Positions 39,930-47,722 of a stretch of 64,000 nt of DNA are shown piece by piece; position 1 is the first letter of the stretch, and every line of letters starts with the position of its first letter. Below the pieces are notes generated by a model. It made no database searches, was not told the DNA's origin, and saw only the letters and a list, made by a program, of their open reading frames with translations. Source of the DNA: Deltaproteobacteria bacterium (GTDB taxonomy: Bacteria; Myxococcota_A; Polyangia; Polyangiales; Houyiibacteriaceae); NCBI GenBank assembly GCA_017644045.1, contig JAEPMI010000003.1:310001-374000 (forward strand), written 5' to 3'. The position numbers and the translations under genes were made by a program.

Positions 39930-41261
39930 CTACCAGCGCATCAGCGGGTACTCGGCCCAGCGGACGTAGCGGATCCGCTCGCGGAAGGGTGAGCGGAAGC
40001 CGATCCGATAGGGGTCGTCGCTCGCGTCCTTCTCCATGAGCGCGAGGTACCCGGCGGCGGTGGCGATGGCGAGGCGCTCGCCGCTCGGCGAGACGTCGAT
40101 GCCGCCCACCGACGAACCGACGAAGTGCTGCCAACCGAGATCGCCGCCCGGGGTCATCGCGCGGATGTAGCCGTTCGCGTCGCCGAGGAGCCAATGGCCG
40201 TCGTGGAAGGCGGAGTCGTAGACCCGCGCGCCGGTCTCGAGGGGCAGCAGCCGGATGTCTTCCTCGTACGCGTCGAGCTCGAGGCCGACGAGCTGCTCGA
40301 GCTCGCCGATCGAGGTGACCCCGCCGTAGAAGTGGCAGCTGTTGAAGATCGCCTTGGCTCCGTCCGGAGCGAACGCGGCGTGGTGGGGATACTCGGAGTG
40401 GAGCGGCCCGAACGCGCCGACCAGCGTCCCGTCGGCCTTCCGCAGCTCGTGCTGCGAGTCCTGGTAGCCGCACGCGATGAGCGAGCCGTCGGGGCTGACC
40501 GCGACGTGGGTCATGTCCGTTCGGAGCGGGTAGGGCTCTCCCTCGTAGTCCCAGTGCTCGACGCGCTCGGTGAGCTGCTCGGTGTCGGGTGCGATCCGCC
40601 GCACGCCGGTGTCGGTGCTCTGGAAGATCCCGCGGCTCGTCGCCAGCAGCACGGCGCCGCCGCCGGGCATGACCACGAGCTGCTCGACCGGCGCCGGGTC
40701 GTCGCCCTCCTCGAGCTCCTCGACCCCGTCGACGGTCCCCTCGTCGCCTTGCGGTCGGGGGTAGCGCCCGAGCTCCCGTCCGCCCCAGCCCTCGGTGACT
40801 CGGACGTGGTCTTCGTGGAGGAACGCCAGGTGACGTCGGTCGGGACTGGCACCGAGCGCGAGCGCTCCCTCGGGCGCGTGTTCGGTCCCGCCGTCGAAGC
40901 CGAAGGCCATGACCGCGTCCGGTCGCCACGGGCTTCCGACCGTGGCCGCGACGCGATCCTCGTCCAGGAAGACGACGCCATGGATGCCGATGGAGTGCTT
41001 CTCGAGGATCGAGATGAAGGGCGCTTGGGCCGGCGGGAAGTGCTCCCGGAGGCCCTTCCACTCGCCGGCCTCGTTGGCGGCCCTCGCCACCGCGGCCACC
41101 TTCGTGCCGAGCTCCGAGTCGCGCGGGTCGTTCGGTTGCTCGCCCGCCTCCTCCCAGCCTTCGGTCAGGCCGGTCGCCACGAAGGCGTTGATCGCCTCCA
41201 CGTAGGCACCGGTCTTCTCACGCCATTCGCGGGCCAGCGCTTCGTGCGCCTTCCAATCCAT
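39930..41261 (-). CDS. WD40/beta-propeller-like protein
   Basis: A 443-residue soluble protein without signal peptide. After a helical N-terminus of about 85 residues (MDWKAHEALAREWREKTG) it has repeated WD40-like blades: HVAVSPDGSLIACGYQDS, GVVFLDEDRVAATVG, LALGASPDRRHLAFLHED, GIDVSPSGERLAIATAAGYLA. Some carry the SPDG/SPSG turn. It probably scaffolds other proteins; there is no catalytic motif. It heads a presumed three-gene transcript with the TPR-CxxCH protein and the MopE-type lipoprotein. ATG 41261 is used; ATG 41270 is three codons longer. It is divergent from the RCC1 lipoprotein (67-nt gap). Confidence 0.8.
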   Translation of the reverse strand: MDWKAHEALAREWREKTGAYVEAINAFVATGLTEGWEEAGEQPNDPRDSELGTKVAAVARAANEAGEWKGLREHFPPAQAPFISILEKHSIGIHGVVFLDEDRVAATVGSPWRPDAVMAFGFDGGTEHAPEGALALGASPDRRHLAFLHEDHVRVTEGWGGRELGRYPRPQGDEGTVDGVEELEEGDDPAPVEQLVVMPGGGAVLLATSRGIFQSTDTGVRRIAPDTEQLTERVEHWDYEGEPYPLRTDMTHVAVSPDGSLIACGYQDSQHELRKADGTLVGAFGPLHSEYPHHAAFAPDGAKAIFNSCHFYGGVTSIGELEQLVGLELDAYEEDIRLLPLETGARVYDSAFHDGHWLLGDANGYIRAMTPGGDLGWQHFVGSSVGGIDVSPSGERLAIATAAGYLALMEKDASDDPYRIGFRSPFRERIRYVRWAEYPLMRW

Positions 41262-41328
41262 GGCGCGCATCCTACGTGATTTCACGAGGGCGCTTCATGC
41301 CGGTCTGCGCTTCGGGTTAGCGTCCCGA

Positions 41329-44300
41329 ATGCGCTTCGCGACCCTCTCGATGCTCGCTCTGCTCCTCGCGTGCGGCGACGACACCATGGACCCGCCGGAC
41401 GGCGCCACGATGTGTGTCTCGGACGCGGACTGCTCCGATGGAGTGTTCTGCACGGGACTGGAGCGCTGTGACCCGACCGACTCCGCCGCGGACGCTCGCG
41501 GATGCGTTCAGGGCGGTGACCCCTGCTTCGAGGGACAGGAGTGCAGCGAGTCCGAGGCGCGCTGCGTGACCGTCGACTGCTCGCGCGGCGACGTGGACGG
41601 CGACGGAGTCGAGTCGGTGGACTGCGGCGGGACGGACTGCGACGACGCGGACGCCGATCGCTTCCCGGGGAACCCGGAGCTCTGCGATTCCGCCGGGCAC
41701 GACGAGGACTGCGACCCCGACACCCTCGGCGGTGACATGGACGGCGATGGCTACGAGCCGCTCGAGTGCTGCAACGGCTCGACCTGCGGCCAGGACTGCG
41801 ACGACACCCGCAGCGGCGTGTCGCCCGAGGCGGTCGAGGCGTGCAACGGCGTCGACGAGGACTGCGATGGCACCCTCGACGAGGGCGCCCAGGAGCTCTT
41901 CTATCGCGACCTCGACGGCGACGGGTTCGGCGACCCGGCCACCGGCGTGATGCGCGCCTGTGTGGACGACCCGGTCTTCAGCCTGCAGGCCGACGACTGC
42001 GACGATCGCGACCCCGCGACCAACCCGAGCGCGACCGAGATCTGCGACGGGCGCGACAACGACTGCAACCCGGCCACGGCCTTCGACCGCGACGCGGACG
42101 GCGACGGCCACCTCCCGATGGGCGCGCCGTGCACGGGGGGTCCGCTGCCCCTCGACGACTGCGACGACAGCAACCCCTTCGCCAACGCCGGCGCGGCCGA
42201 ACGATGCAGCGGCGTGGACGACGACTGTGATGGGGCCGTCGACGAGAGCGCGGCGGACGACTGGTGCACCGCTCAGGCTCGGCTCACGGGCGACGCCGGG
42301 GCCTCCGCGCTCTGCGGTGCGGGCGCCCGGTGCGTGCTCTCGGCCTGCGCGGCGGGCCGCGCGGACTGCGATGGCCGCACGGGCAACGGCTGCGAGGTGG
42401 ACACGACCTCGGACCCCATGAACTGCGGCAACTGTCTACAGGCCTGCGGGAGCGGCGTGTGCACCGACGGGGTCTGCGTACCGCCGGCGGACAGCGAGTT
42501 CCCGGACTCCTTCGACGCCGTGCGCGTGGGCTCGGACGGGTCGTGTGCGCTCACCGGTGACGGCCGGGCCGTCTGCTGGGGCGATGCCTTCTCGCTCGAG
42601 AGCATCGGTCGCCCGCGCTTCTTCTCCGGTCCGACCGGTCCGCTGACCGACATCGTCGACGTGATGGTGGTCGACGACTGTACGTGCGCGCTCGTGAGCA
42701 GCGGTCAGGTCCTGTGCAAGGGCGTGGCCGACCTCGACGAGGCGAACGCGTGCAACGCGACCGGCGTGCTGCTCGGCGGCGGGACCAGCCCGTTCGTCGG
42801 CGACCCGCTGCCGATCCTGAACGGCGATGGCACGCCGCTGATCGCCACCGCCATCGCCGGCGGGGGCGACCGCGCCTGCGCCGTGGTCGCGAGCGCGACC
42901 GCCGGGGGCTCGACGGTCAGCGACGGGGTCGTCTGCTGGGGTGAGGGGCCGCTCGGCGACGGCACGGAGAACGACTCGTCGGTGCCGGTGGTCGTCCTCG
43001 GCGACGGCACGGCACCGATCGGCGGCGTGAGCGCGATCGACGGCGGCAACGAGGTGATGTGCGCGGTCTCCGCGGGCAACGCCGTACGTTGCTGGGGCGG
43101 ACTGGAAGGTGGCCTCTCCCGCGACGAGACGCGCGCGCGGACCGTTCTCCGGCAGGGTGGTGGGAACGTGGTCGCGACTCGGGTCGCCGTGGGATCGCGC
43201 GTGGGTTGTGCCATCAACGCGACCAACGACGCGGTCTGTTGGGGCAGCAACGATGGGCTGACGCTCCACCCGACCGTCGGCGCCGGCAACTTCCCGGCCG
43301 CGGTCCCCATCCCGGGGAAGTGGCTCGAGCTCGCGCCGACCAACGGCGAGGAGCTGGCGCCTCCGCACACCTGTGGACGGCGCCCCGGCGCCGCTGGCCT
43401 CGTGGAGTGCTGGGGCCAGAACGACTCGTCGTCCGAGGCGCCGATCTTCGGTTGCGAAGGGTCCAACACCTGCACGGTGCAGTCCGACACGCTGGTCAAC
43501 GCGCCCGCCACTTCGCTCGGGGCCGGCGCCGGCTTCTCCTGTGCCATCTTCGACGGCTGGCCCTGGTGCTGGGGCTTCGGCACCACCGGTGAGCTCGGGG
43601 CCCGCGTCGGTGCGATCGACTCGGCGTACCCGGTTCCGATCCCCGGCTCGGCCTCTCCCGTGCAAGTGGAGTCGGCCATTCTGAACGGCGCGTGCGCTCG
43701 GACGGCGGAGGGTGCGATCGCCTGCTGGGGCTATCCGGGCCTTCGTGGCGACCCGACCGTCGGGACGGCCGAGGACCGGGAGCTGAATCGAAAGGACGCG
43801 GCGATTCGGCTCCGTGGTCTCCCACCGGCCATCGACTTCGACCTCGGCCAGGCCGTCACCTGTGCCGTGGGCACCGACGGGCGGGTTCGCTGCATCGGAA
43901 CGCTCGACCCCGGACTCGAGATCGACGACGCAGGGACGGGCGTCCAGGTCGGCTTCCTCGGCACGATGTCCCAGCGCGGTCCCGACATGCCCTACGAGAT
44001 CCCGGGGCTGGACGACGTTCGGGACATCGAGCTCGGTGCCGCACACGCGTGCGCCCTCAAGACCGACGGCACCGTGTGGTGTTGGGGCGAGAGCGTCGCG
44101 GGTGCGACGGGCGAGCTCGGCGCCGACGATTGCGGCGGCATTCCCTGCTCGATCATGCCGCGGCAGGTGATGGGCATTCCGGGTCCGGTCGCCGAGCTCG
44201 GGTTGGGTGGCTTCACCTCCTTCACGATCTACGGCTTCTCGTGTGCGCGACTCACCGATGGCCGCGTGGCCTGCTGGGGCAACAACCAGTACGGCACGCT

Positions 44301-44820
44301 CGGTGACGGCACGATGACCGACTCGCCGACGCCGGTGCTGGTGAACGGCATCGACGACGCCATCTCGTTGCAGGTGGGGCCGCTCCACGCGTGTGTGCTG
44401 CGGAGTGATGGTCGGCAGCTCTGCTGGGGCATCGACGTCGGCGGCACCCTCGGAACGACCGGAGCCATCGCCAGCTGTGGCTTCTTCCCCTGTGCGTCGA
44501 GCCCGGTGCTCTCCATCGGCATCGCCGGCGCGACGTCGATCGGCGTCGGGCTCAACCGCACCTGTGCCTCGATCGCCTCCGGCGACGTCTACTGCTGGGG
44601 TGGTGGCGAGTCTTTCGTGGGTGACACCGGGCCGGTGCCCTCCGCCCCCGTCGCCGGGGTGGCCTTCCCTCGGGCGATCGTGGCGGGCAACGACACCCAC
44701 TGCGCGCTCGCGGCCGACGCCGTGCTCTGCTGGGGCGCGTCGAGCCAAGCGCTCTCGGCCGACGCCCATCCCGACGAGCCAGAGCGCTTCGTAGTTCCGA
44801 CCTACGTGCCCGGCCTCTGA
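41329..44820 (+). CDS. MopE-type plus RCC1-repeat lipoprotein
   Basis: An 1163-residue lipoprotein (MRFATLSMLALLLAC, Cys15). Residues about 20-300 are MopE-type repeats (GGTDCDDADADRFPGNPE, ACNGVDEDCDGTLDEGAQE, ICDGRDNDCNPATAF, RCSGVDDDCDGAVDE). A short Cys-rich bridge follows (CGNCLQACGSGVC). From about residue 390 to the end there are RCC1-like blades, each with a Cys-Trp-Gly core: AVCWGDAFSL, VVCWGEGPLGDG, AVRCWGGLEGG, TVWCWGESVAGATGELG, RVACWGNNQYGTLGDG and QLCWGIDVGG. This predicts one or two seven-bladed propellers on the surface, joined to metal-binding repeats. Frequent Cys in the blades may be paired. Partner unknown. Confidence 0.88.
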   Translation: MRFATLSMLALLLACGDDTMDPPDGATMCVSDADCSDGVFCTGLERCDPTDSAADARGCVQGGDPCFEGQECSESEARCVTVDCSRGDVDGDGVESVDCGGTDCDDADADRFPGNPELCDSAGHDEDCDPDTLGGDMDGDGYEPLECCNGSTCGQDCDDTRSGVSPEAVEACNGVDEDCDGTLDEGAQELFYRDLDGDGFGDPATGVMRACVDDPVFSLQADDCDDRDPATNPSATEICDGRDNDCNPATAFDRDADGDGHLPMGAPCTGGPLPLDDCDDSNPFANAGAAERCSGVDDDCDGAVDESAADDWCTAQARLTGDAGASALCGAGARCVLSACAAGRADCDGRTGNGCEVDTTSDPMNCGNCLQACGSGVCTDGVCVPPADSEFPDSFDAVRVGSDGSCALTGDGRAVCWGDAFSLESIGRPRFFSGPTGPLTDIVDVMVVDDCTCALVSSGQVLCKGVADLDEANACNATGVLLGGGTSPFVGDPLPILNGDGTPLIATAIAGGGDRACAVVASATAGGSTVSDGVVCWGEGPLGDGTENDSSVPVVVLGDGTAPIGGVSAIDGGNEVMCAVSAGNAVRCWGGLEGGLSRDETRARTVLRQGGGNVVATRVAVGSRVGCAINATNDAVCWGSNDGLTLHPTVGAGNFPAAVPIPGKWLELAPTNGEELAPPHTCGRRPGAAGLVECWGQNDSSSEAPIFGCEGSNTCTVQSDTLVNAPATSLGAGAGFSCAIFDGWPWCWGFGTTGELGARVGAIDSAYPVPIPGSASPVQVESAILNGACARTAEGAIACWGYPGLRGDPTVGTAEDRELNRKDAAIRLRGLPPAIDFDLGQAVTCAVGTDGRVRCIGTLDPGLEIDDAGTGVQVGFLGTMSQRGPDMPYEIPGLDDVRDIELGAAHACALKTDGTVWCWGESVAGATGELGADDCGGIPCSIMPRQVMGIPGPVAELGLGGFTSFTIYGFSCARLTDGRVACWGNNQYGTLGDGTMTDSPTPVLVNGIDDAISLQVGPLHACVLRSDGRQLCWGIDVGGTLGTTGAIASCGFFPCASSPVLSIGIAGATSIGVGLNRTCASIASGDVYCWGGGESFVGDTGPVPSAPVAGVAFPRAIVAGNDTHCALAADAVLCWGASSQALSADAHPDEPERFVVPTYVPGL

Positions 44821-44857
44821 ACTTGAGCCGACCTCGCCGGCGAGGTACCCAACACTC

Positions 44858-45409
44858 GTGGGCGAGCTTCGCTGCAAGGGCATCATGCTCCGGAACCGCG
44901 TCGAGATCCTCGACGAGGAGTACGGGGTCGCGGACGCTCTTCGCGCTGGGCTCTCGACCGAGCTCCGTGACGCGCTGAGCTACGGTCGCATCGTTCGGGG
45001 CGGTTGGTACCCCATGGCGTGGCTTCGGGAGATCCACGAAGTGGGCTCACGCGTGACCGGCAAGGGCGGTGCGCTCGCTCGGGAGCTCGCCGCTCACGGC
45101 GCCGCCCGCAACTTCACGTCGGTGCACAAGGCCTTCCTGACCATCGTCTCGCCGCGGGCGGTCCTGAAGCGGGCCCCTCGGATCTTCGGCGCCTACTTCG
45201 ACGGTGGCCGCTTCGAGCTCGGCTCTTCGGAACCGGGTGAGGCGAGGATCGCGATCTCCGAGTGTAACGGCTTCGACCGCCACGTCTGGGAGGCGATGGC
45301 CGGCACCGCCGAAGCGGTGCTGACCATGGGCGGCGCCAAGGACGTGCACTCCGACTACACGCTGGGCCCGACGCCCGCGAGCGGCGAGCTGAAGGCCGCC
45401 TGGCGCTGA
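44858..45409 (+). CDS. possible DUF2378/TIGR02265 myxobacterial paralogous-family protein
   Basis: A 183-residue soluble protein with GTG start (44858); ATG 44885 would be nine codons shorter. The spacing of GGWYPMAWLREIHEV, a helical middle (LARELAAHGAARNF), SPRAVLKRAPRIFGAYFDGG and the final beta-rich part (ARIAISECNGFDRHVW, AGTAEAVLTMGGAKDV) resembles a paralogous family of Myxococcota (DUF2378/TIGR02265), thought to share a haem-NO-binding-like or 4-vinyl-reductase-like fold. I am only moderately sure of this match. The next gene starts 57 nt after its stop, on the same strand. Confidence 0.72.
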   Translation: MGELRCKGIMLRNRVEILDEEYGVADALRAGLSTELRDALSYGRIVRGGWYPMAWLREIHEVGSRVTGKGGALARELAAHGAARNFTSVHKAFLTIVSPRAVLKRAPRIFGAYFDGGRFELGSSEPGEARIAISECNGFDRHVWEAMAGTAEAVLTMGGAKDVHSDYTLGPTPASGELKAAWR

Positions 45410-45426
45410 GCTGCGCCTGCGCGGCT

Positions 45427-45442
45427 GGTCGCGCGCGCGACC
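45427..45442. promoter_or_regulatory. 16-nt GC palindrome between same-strand genes
   Basis: ggtcgcgcgcgcgacc is a perfect palindrome, 17 nt after the stop of the preceding gene and 25 nt before the next start. As RNA it gives a short GC stem, but there is no T-run, so it could be an operator or simply a GC run. In this sequence, rich in cg pairs, such palindromes are partly expected by chance. Confidence 0.3.
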
Positions 45443-45466
45443 GCCCGGGTGTGGTACCTCGGGCGC

Positions 45467-45823
45467 ATGATCGTCGTGACCAACCGCATCCCCGTCGCAC
45501 CCGGCTGGGAGGAGAAGTTCGAGGACCGCTTCAGCAAGCGTGCCCATCTCGTGGACCAGTCGCCGGGCTTCGTCCGGAACGAGGTCCATCGGCCCCGGCC
45601 GATGAAGCTCGACCACGCCACCGGCGAGTGGAGCGACGACCCGGAGCGCGAGAGCTGGTACGAAGTGAAGACCTGGTGGACGTCCTTCGAGGCCTTCGTC
45701 GCCTGGACCAAGAGCCCCAGCTTCGCGGAGGCCCACTCGGACCGTCCCCCGAAGGAGATGTTCGCCGGGAAGAACGTGCTCGAGATCCACGAGGTCTTCC
45801 TGAGCACCGACACGAACGACTGA
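45467..45823 (+). CDS. IsdG-like haem-degrading monooxygenase (ABM fold)
   Basis: A 118-residue dimeric alpha+beta-barrel protein of the antibiotic-biosynthesis-monooxygenase group. It has the haem-oxygenase triad of IsdG/HmoB proteins: Asn6 (VVTNRI), Trp80 (EAFVAWTK) and His90 (FAEAH), with the Trp-to-His spacing of ten matching IsdG (Trp67, His77). Other shared parts are FEDRFSKRAHLVDQSPGFV and WYEVKTWWTSFEAF. IsdG-type enzymes open the haem ring and release iron. ATG 45467 fits the family start (MIVVTNRIPV). The gene lies just before a lipoprotein with two haem-c motifs, which suggests a haem-related function. An additional role as a general dioxygenase cannot be excluded. Confidence 0.87.
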   Translation: MIVVTNRIPVAPGWEEKFEDRFSKRAHLVDQSPGFVRNEVHRPRPMKLDHATGEWSDDPERESWYEVKTWWTSFEAFVAWTKSPSFAEAHSDRPPKEMFAGKNVLEIHEVFLSTDTND

Positions 45824-45877
45824 TTCTCACCCGTTTGGGCGATGCCGGCCCATTCGAGCTCTGTCAAAATGGCGCCC

Positions 45878-47662
45878 ATGCGCGCGCTCACCATCGGTCT
45901 CCTCGTGGCCCTCGCCGGCTGCTCCCAGAGCTACACCATCGACGGAGTCGACCCGGTCGATCCGACAGATCCGGTGGACCCGACAGATCCGGTCGACCCT
46001 GGTCACCTGACGCCGCCGCCGATCAGCGGTGGGCACATGGAGCTCGTGCACGGCGGCGCCTTCGCGATCATCGCGGACCCGGACCGCGACCGATTGCACG
46101 TGGCGGATCTCGATCGCGACACGGTTCGGACGATCCTCCTCGAGCCCGGCGACGAACCGGGGCGCGTGGTCGAGGACACCGCCGGTCGGGTCCACGTCGC
46201 GCTCCGTCGGGGAGGGGCGGTGGTCTCGCTGAACGCCGACACCTTCGCCATCCAGCGGCGGCGGGTGGTCTGCGCCAACCCGCGTGGCATCGCCCACGAC
46301 CCGGCGACCGACGAGGTGCTGGTGGCCTGTGCCGGCGGCTCGCTCGCGCGCATGGGCGCCGGGGGCGGCGCGCCGAGCCTGACCTTCATCGAGCACGACC
46401 TCCGCGACGTGATCGTCTCCGGCGACCGGACCTACGTGACCACCTTCCGGAGCGCCGAGCTGATCCGGGTCGACGCCGGCGGGATCGTCGACCGTCGTGC
46501 ACCGCGGGTCGACACCCACTTCATGTTCCAGCCGGAGGGCGAGTTCGAAGGGACCTTCTTGCCGAACGTCGCGTGGCGGACCCGGCCGGATGGCGCGGGT
46601 GGCGCCTGGATGCTCCACCAGGCCAGCATGACCGAGACGGTGAACGTCACGATGGAGGGCTACTCGCTGAGCGACCTCGAGTGCGAGACGGGGCTGATCC
46701 CCGTGAGCCTGACCCACTTCCCCGCCGACGGCGCGCCGACGACGCGTCGCTTCAAGAGCGCGGGTCTCGCCGTCGACTTCACCGTCTCGTCGCTCGGCTT
46801 CTTCGTGGCCATGCCTTCCGAGATCACCGAGCCCGGCGGTGGGGAGCGCAGCCCGATCATTCCCGAGCCCGGCAGCGTGTTCATCGCCTTCAGCCAGTGG
46901 GAGGACACGGGCAACCCCTGCCTCCGTTCGACCCAGCGCGAGTTCGTGGGCGACGAGATCACCGCCGTCGCGATGAACGGCGGCCAGTTCCTGGGTTGGG
47001 ACCGGCTCGAGGCTCGCGTTCGACGAAGCGGCGAATCCGACCTCCGTGCGGTGGGTCAGCCCACCGTGGACGACCCGGGGCACGAGCTCTTCCACGTCGG
47101 CACCTTCGCTCAGATGGCTTGCGCGACCTGCCACCCGGAGGGCCGCGAGGATGGGCACACCTGGGACTTCTCGGACGTCGTTCGCCGGACCCAGACCCTC
47201 ACCGGCGGCATTCTCGGCACCGAGCCCTTCCACTGGAGCGGGGACCAGGCCGACATGCGCGCCATCATGGACGAGACCTTCACTCGCCGCATGAGCGCGC
47301 CCCTCCTCGACGACGAGGGCATCACCCAGGTCGGTACCTGGCTCGACACCCTCCCGGAGGTCGCTTCTCCGGCACGCGACCACGCAGCCGCCGCCCGCGG
47401 CGAGGACGCGTTCGTCAGCGAGGGCTGCGTCGACTGCCATGCCGGCCCGCGCTTCACCGACAACCGCTCGGTCGACGTCGGCACCGGCGGCGCCTTCCAG
47501 GTACCGAGCCTCCTCGGCCTCGCGGTGCGCGGCCCGTGGCTCCACGACGGCTGCGCCGAGTCCCTCGGTGAGGCGCTGGCGGGCTGCGATGGCGCGCCCC
47601 ATGGCGGCGTCGCGGACGCGGCCGTGCGGGCCGACCTCGTCGCGTACCTCGAGACCCTCTGA
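45878..47662 (+). CDS. di-haem cytochrome c lipoprotein, MauG/CcP-like C-terminus
   Basis: A 594-residue lipoprotein (MRALTIGLLVALAGC, Cys15) with a linker of Val-Asp-Pro/Thr-Asp-Pro repeats (VDPVDPTDPVDPTDPVDP). The middle (about 60-390) is beta-rich, with YVTTFRSAELIRVDAGG-like strands of a propeller. Two haem-c motifs lie in the C-terminal part: CATCH in FAQMACATCHPEGREDGH and CVDCH in SEGCVDCHAGPRFTD. The second is followed by VPSLLGLAVRGPWLHDG, the typical end of di-haem cytochrome c peroxidase/MauG proteins. Likely a surface or periplasmic electron carrier or peroxidase. It follows the haem monooxygenase gene by 54 nt. Confidence 0.86.
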   Translation: MRALTIGLLVALAGCSQSYTIDGVDPVDPTDPVDPTDPVDPGHLTPPPISGGHMELVHGGAFAIIADPDRDRLHVADLDRDTVRTILLEPGDEPGRVVEDTAGRVHVALRRGGAVVSLNADTFAIQRRRVVCANPRGIAHDPATDEVLVACAGGSLARMGAGGGAPSLTFIEHDLRDVIVSGDRTYVTTFRSAELIRVDAGGIVDRRAPRVDTHFMFQPEGEFEGTFLPNVAWRTRPDGAGGAWMLHQASMTETVNVTMEGYSLSDLECETGLIPVSLTHFPADGAPTTRRFKSAGLAVDFTVSSLGFFVAMPSEITEPGGGERSPIIPEPGSVFIAFSQWEDTGNPCLRSTQREFVGDEITAVAMNGGQFLGWDRLEARVRRSGESDLRAVGQPTVDDPGHELFHVGTFAQMACATCHPEGREDGHTWDFSDVVRRTQTLTGGILGTEPFHWSGDQADMRAIMDETFTRRMSAPLLDDEGITQVGTWLDTLPEVASPARDHAAAARGEDAFVSEGCVDCHAGPRFTDNRSVDVGTGGAFQVPSLLGLAVRGPWLHDGCAESLGEALAGCDGAPHGGVADAAVRADLVAYLETL

Positions 47663-47681
47663 ACCCACGGTCGTGCTATCC

Positions 47682-47718
47682 CGAGAGGGACGCCGCGCTC
47701 GACGCGCCGTCCCTCTCG
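47682..47718. terminator. long hairpin between cytochrome and PLD genes
   Basis: cgagagggacg (47682-47692) is the exact reverse complement of cgtccctctcg (47708-47718). Inside, cgcg (47694-47697) pairs with cgcg (47703-47706) around a ctcga loop. The whole forms a nearly continuous 15-bp stem. There is no T-run. It ends just 4 nt before the next ATG (47723), so besides stopping the upstream transcript it may influence translation of the PLD gene. Confidence 0.5.
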
Positions 47719-47722
47719 CACG

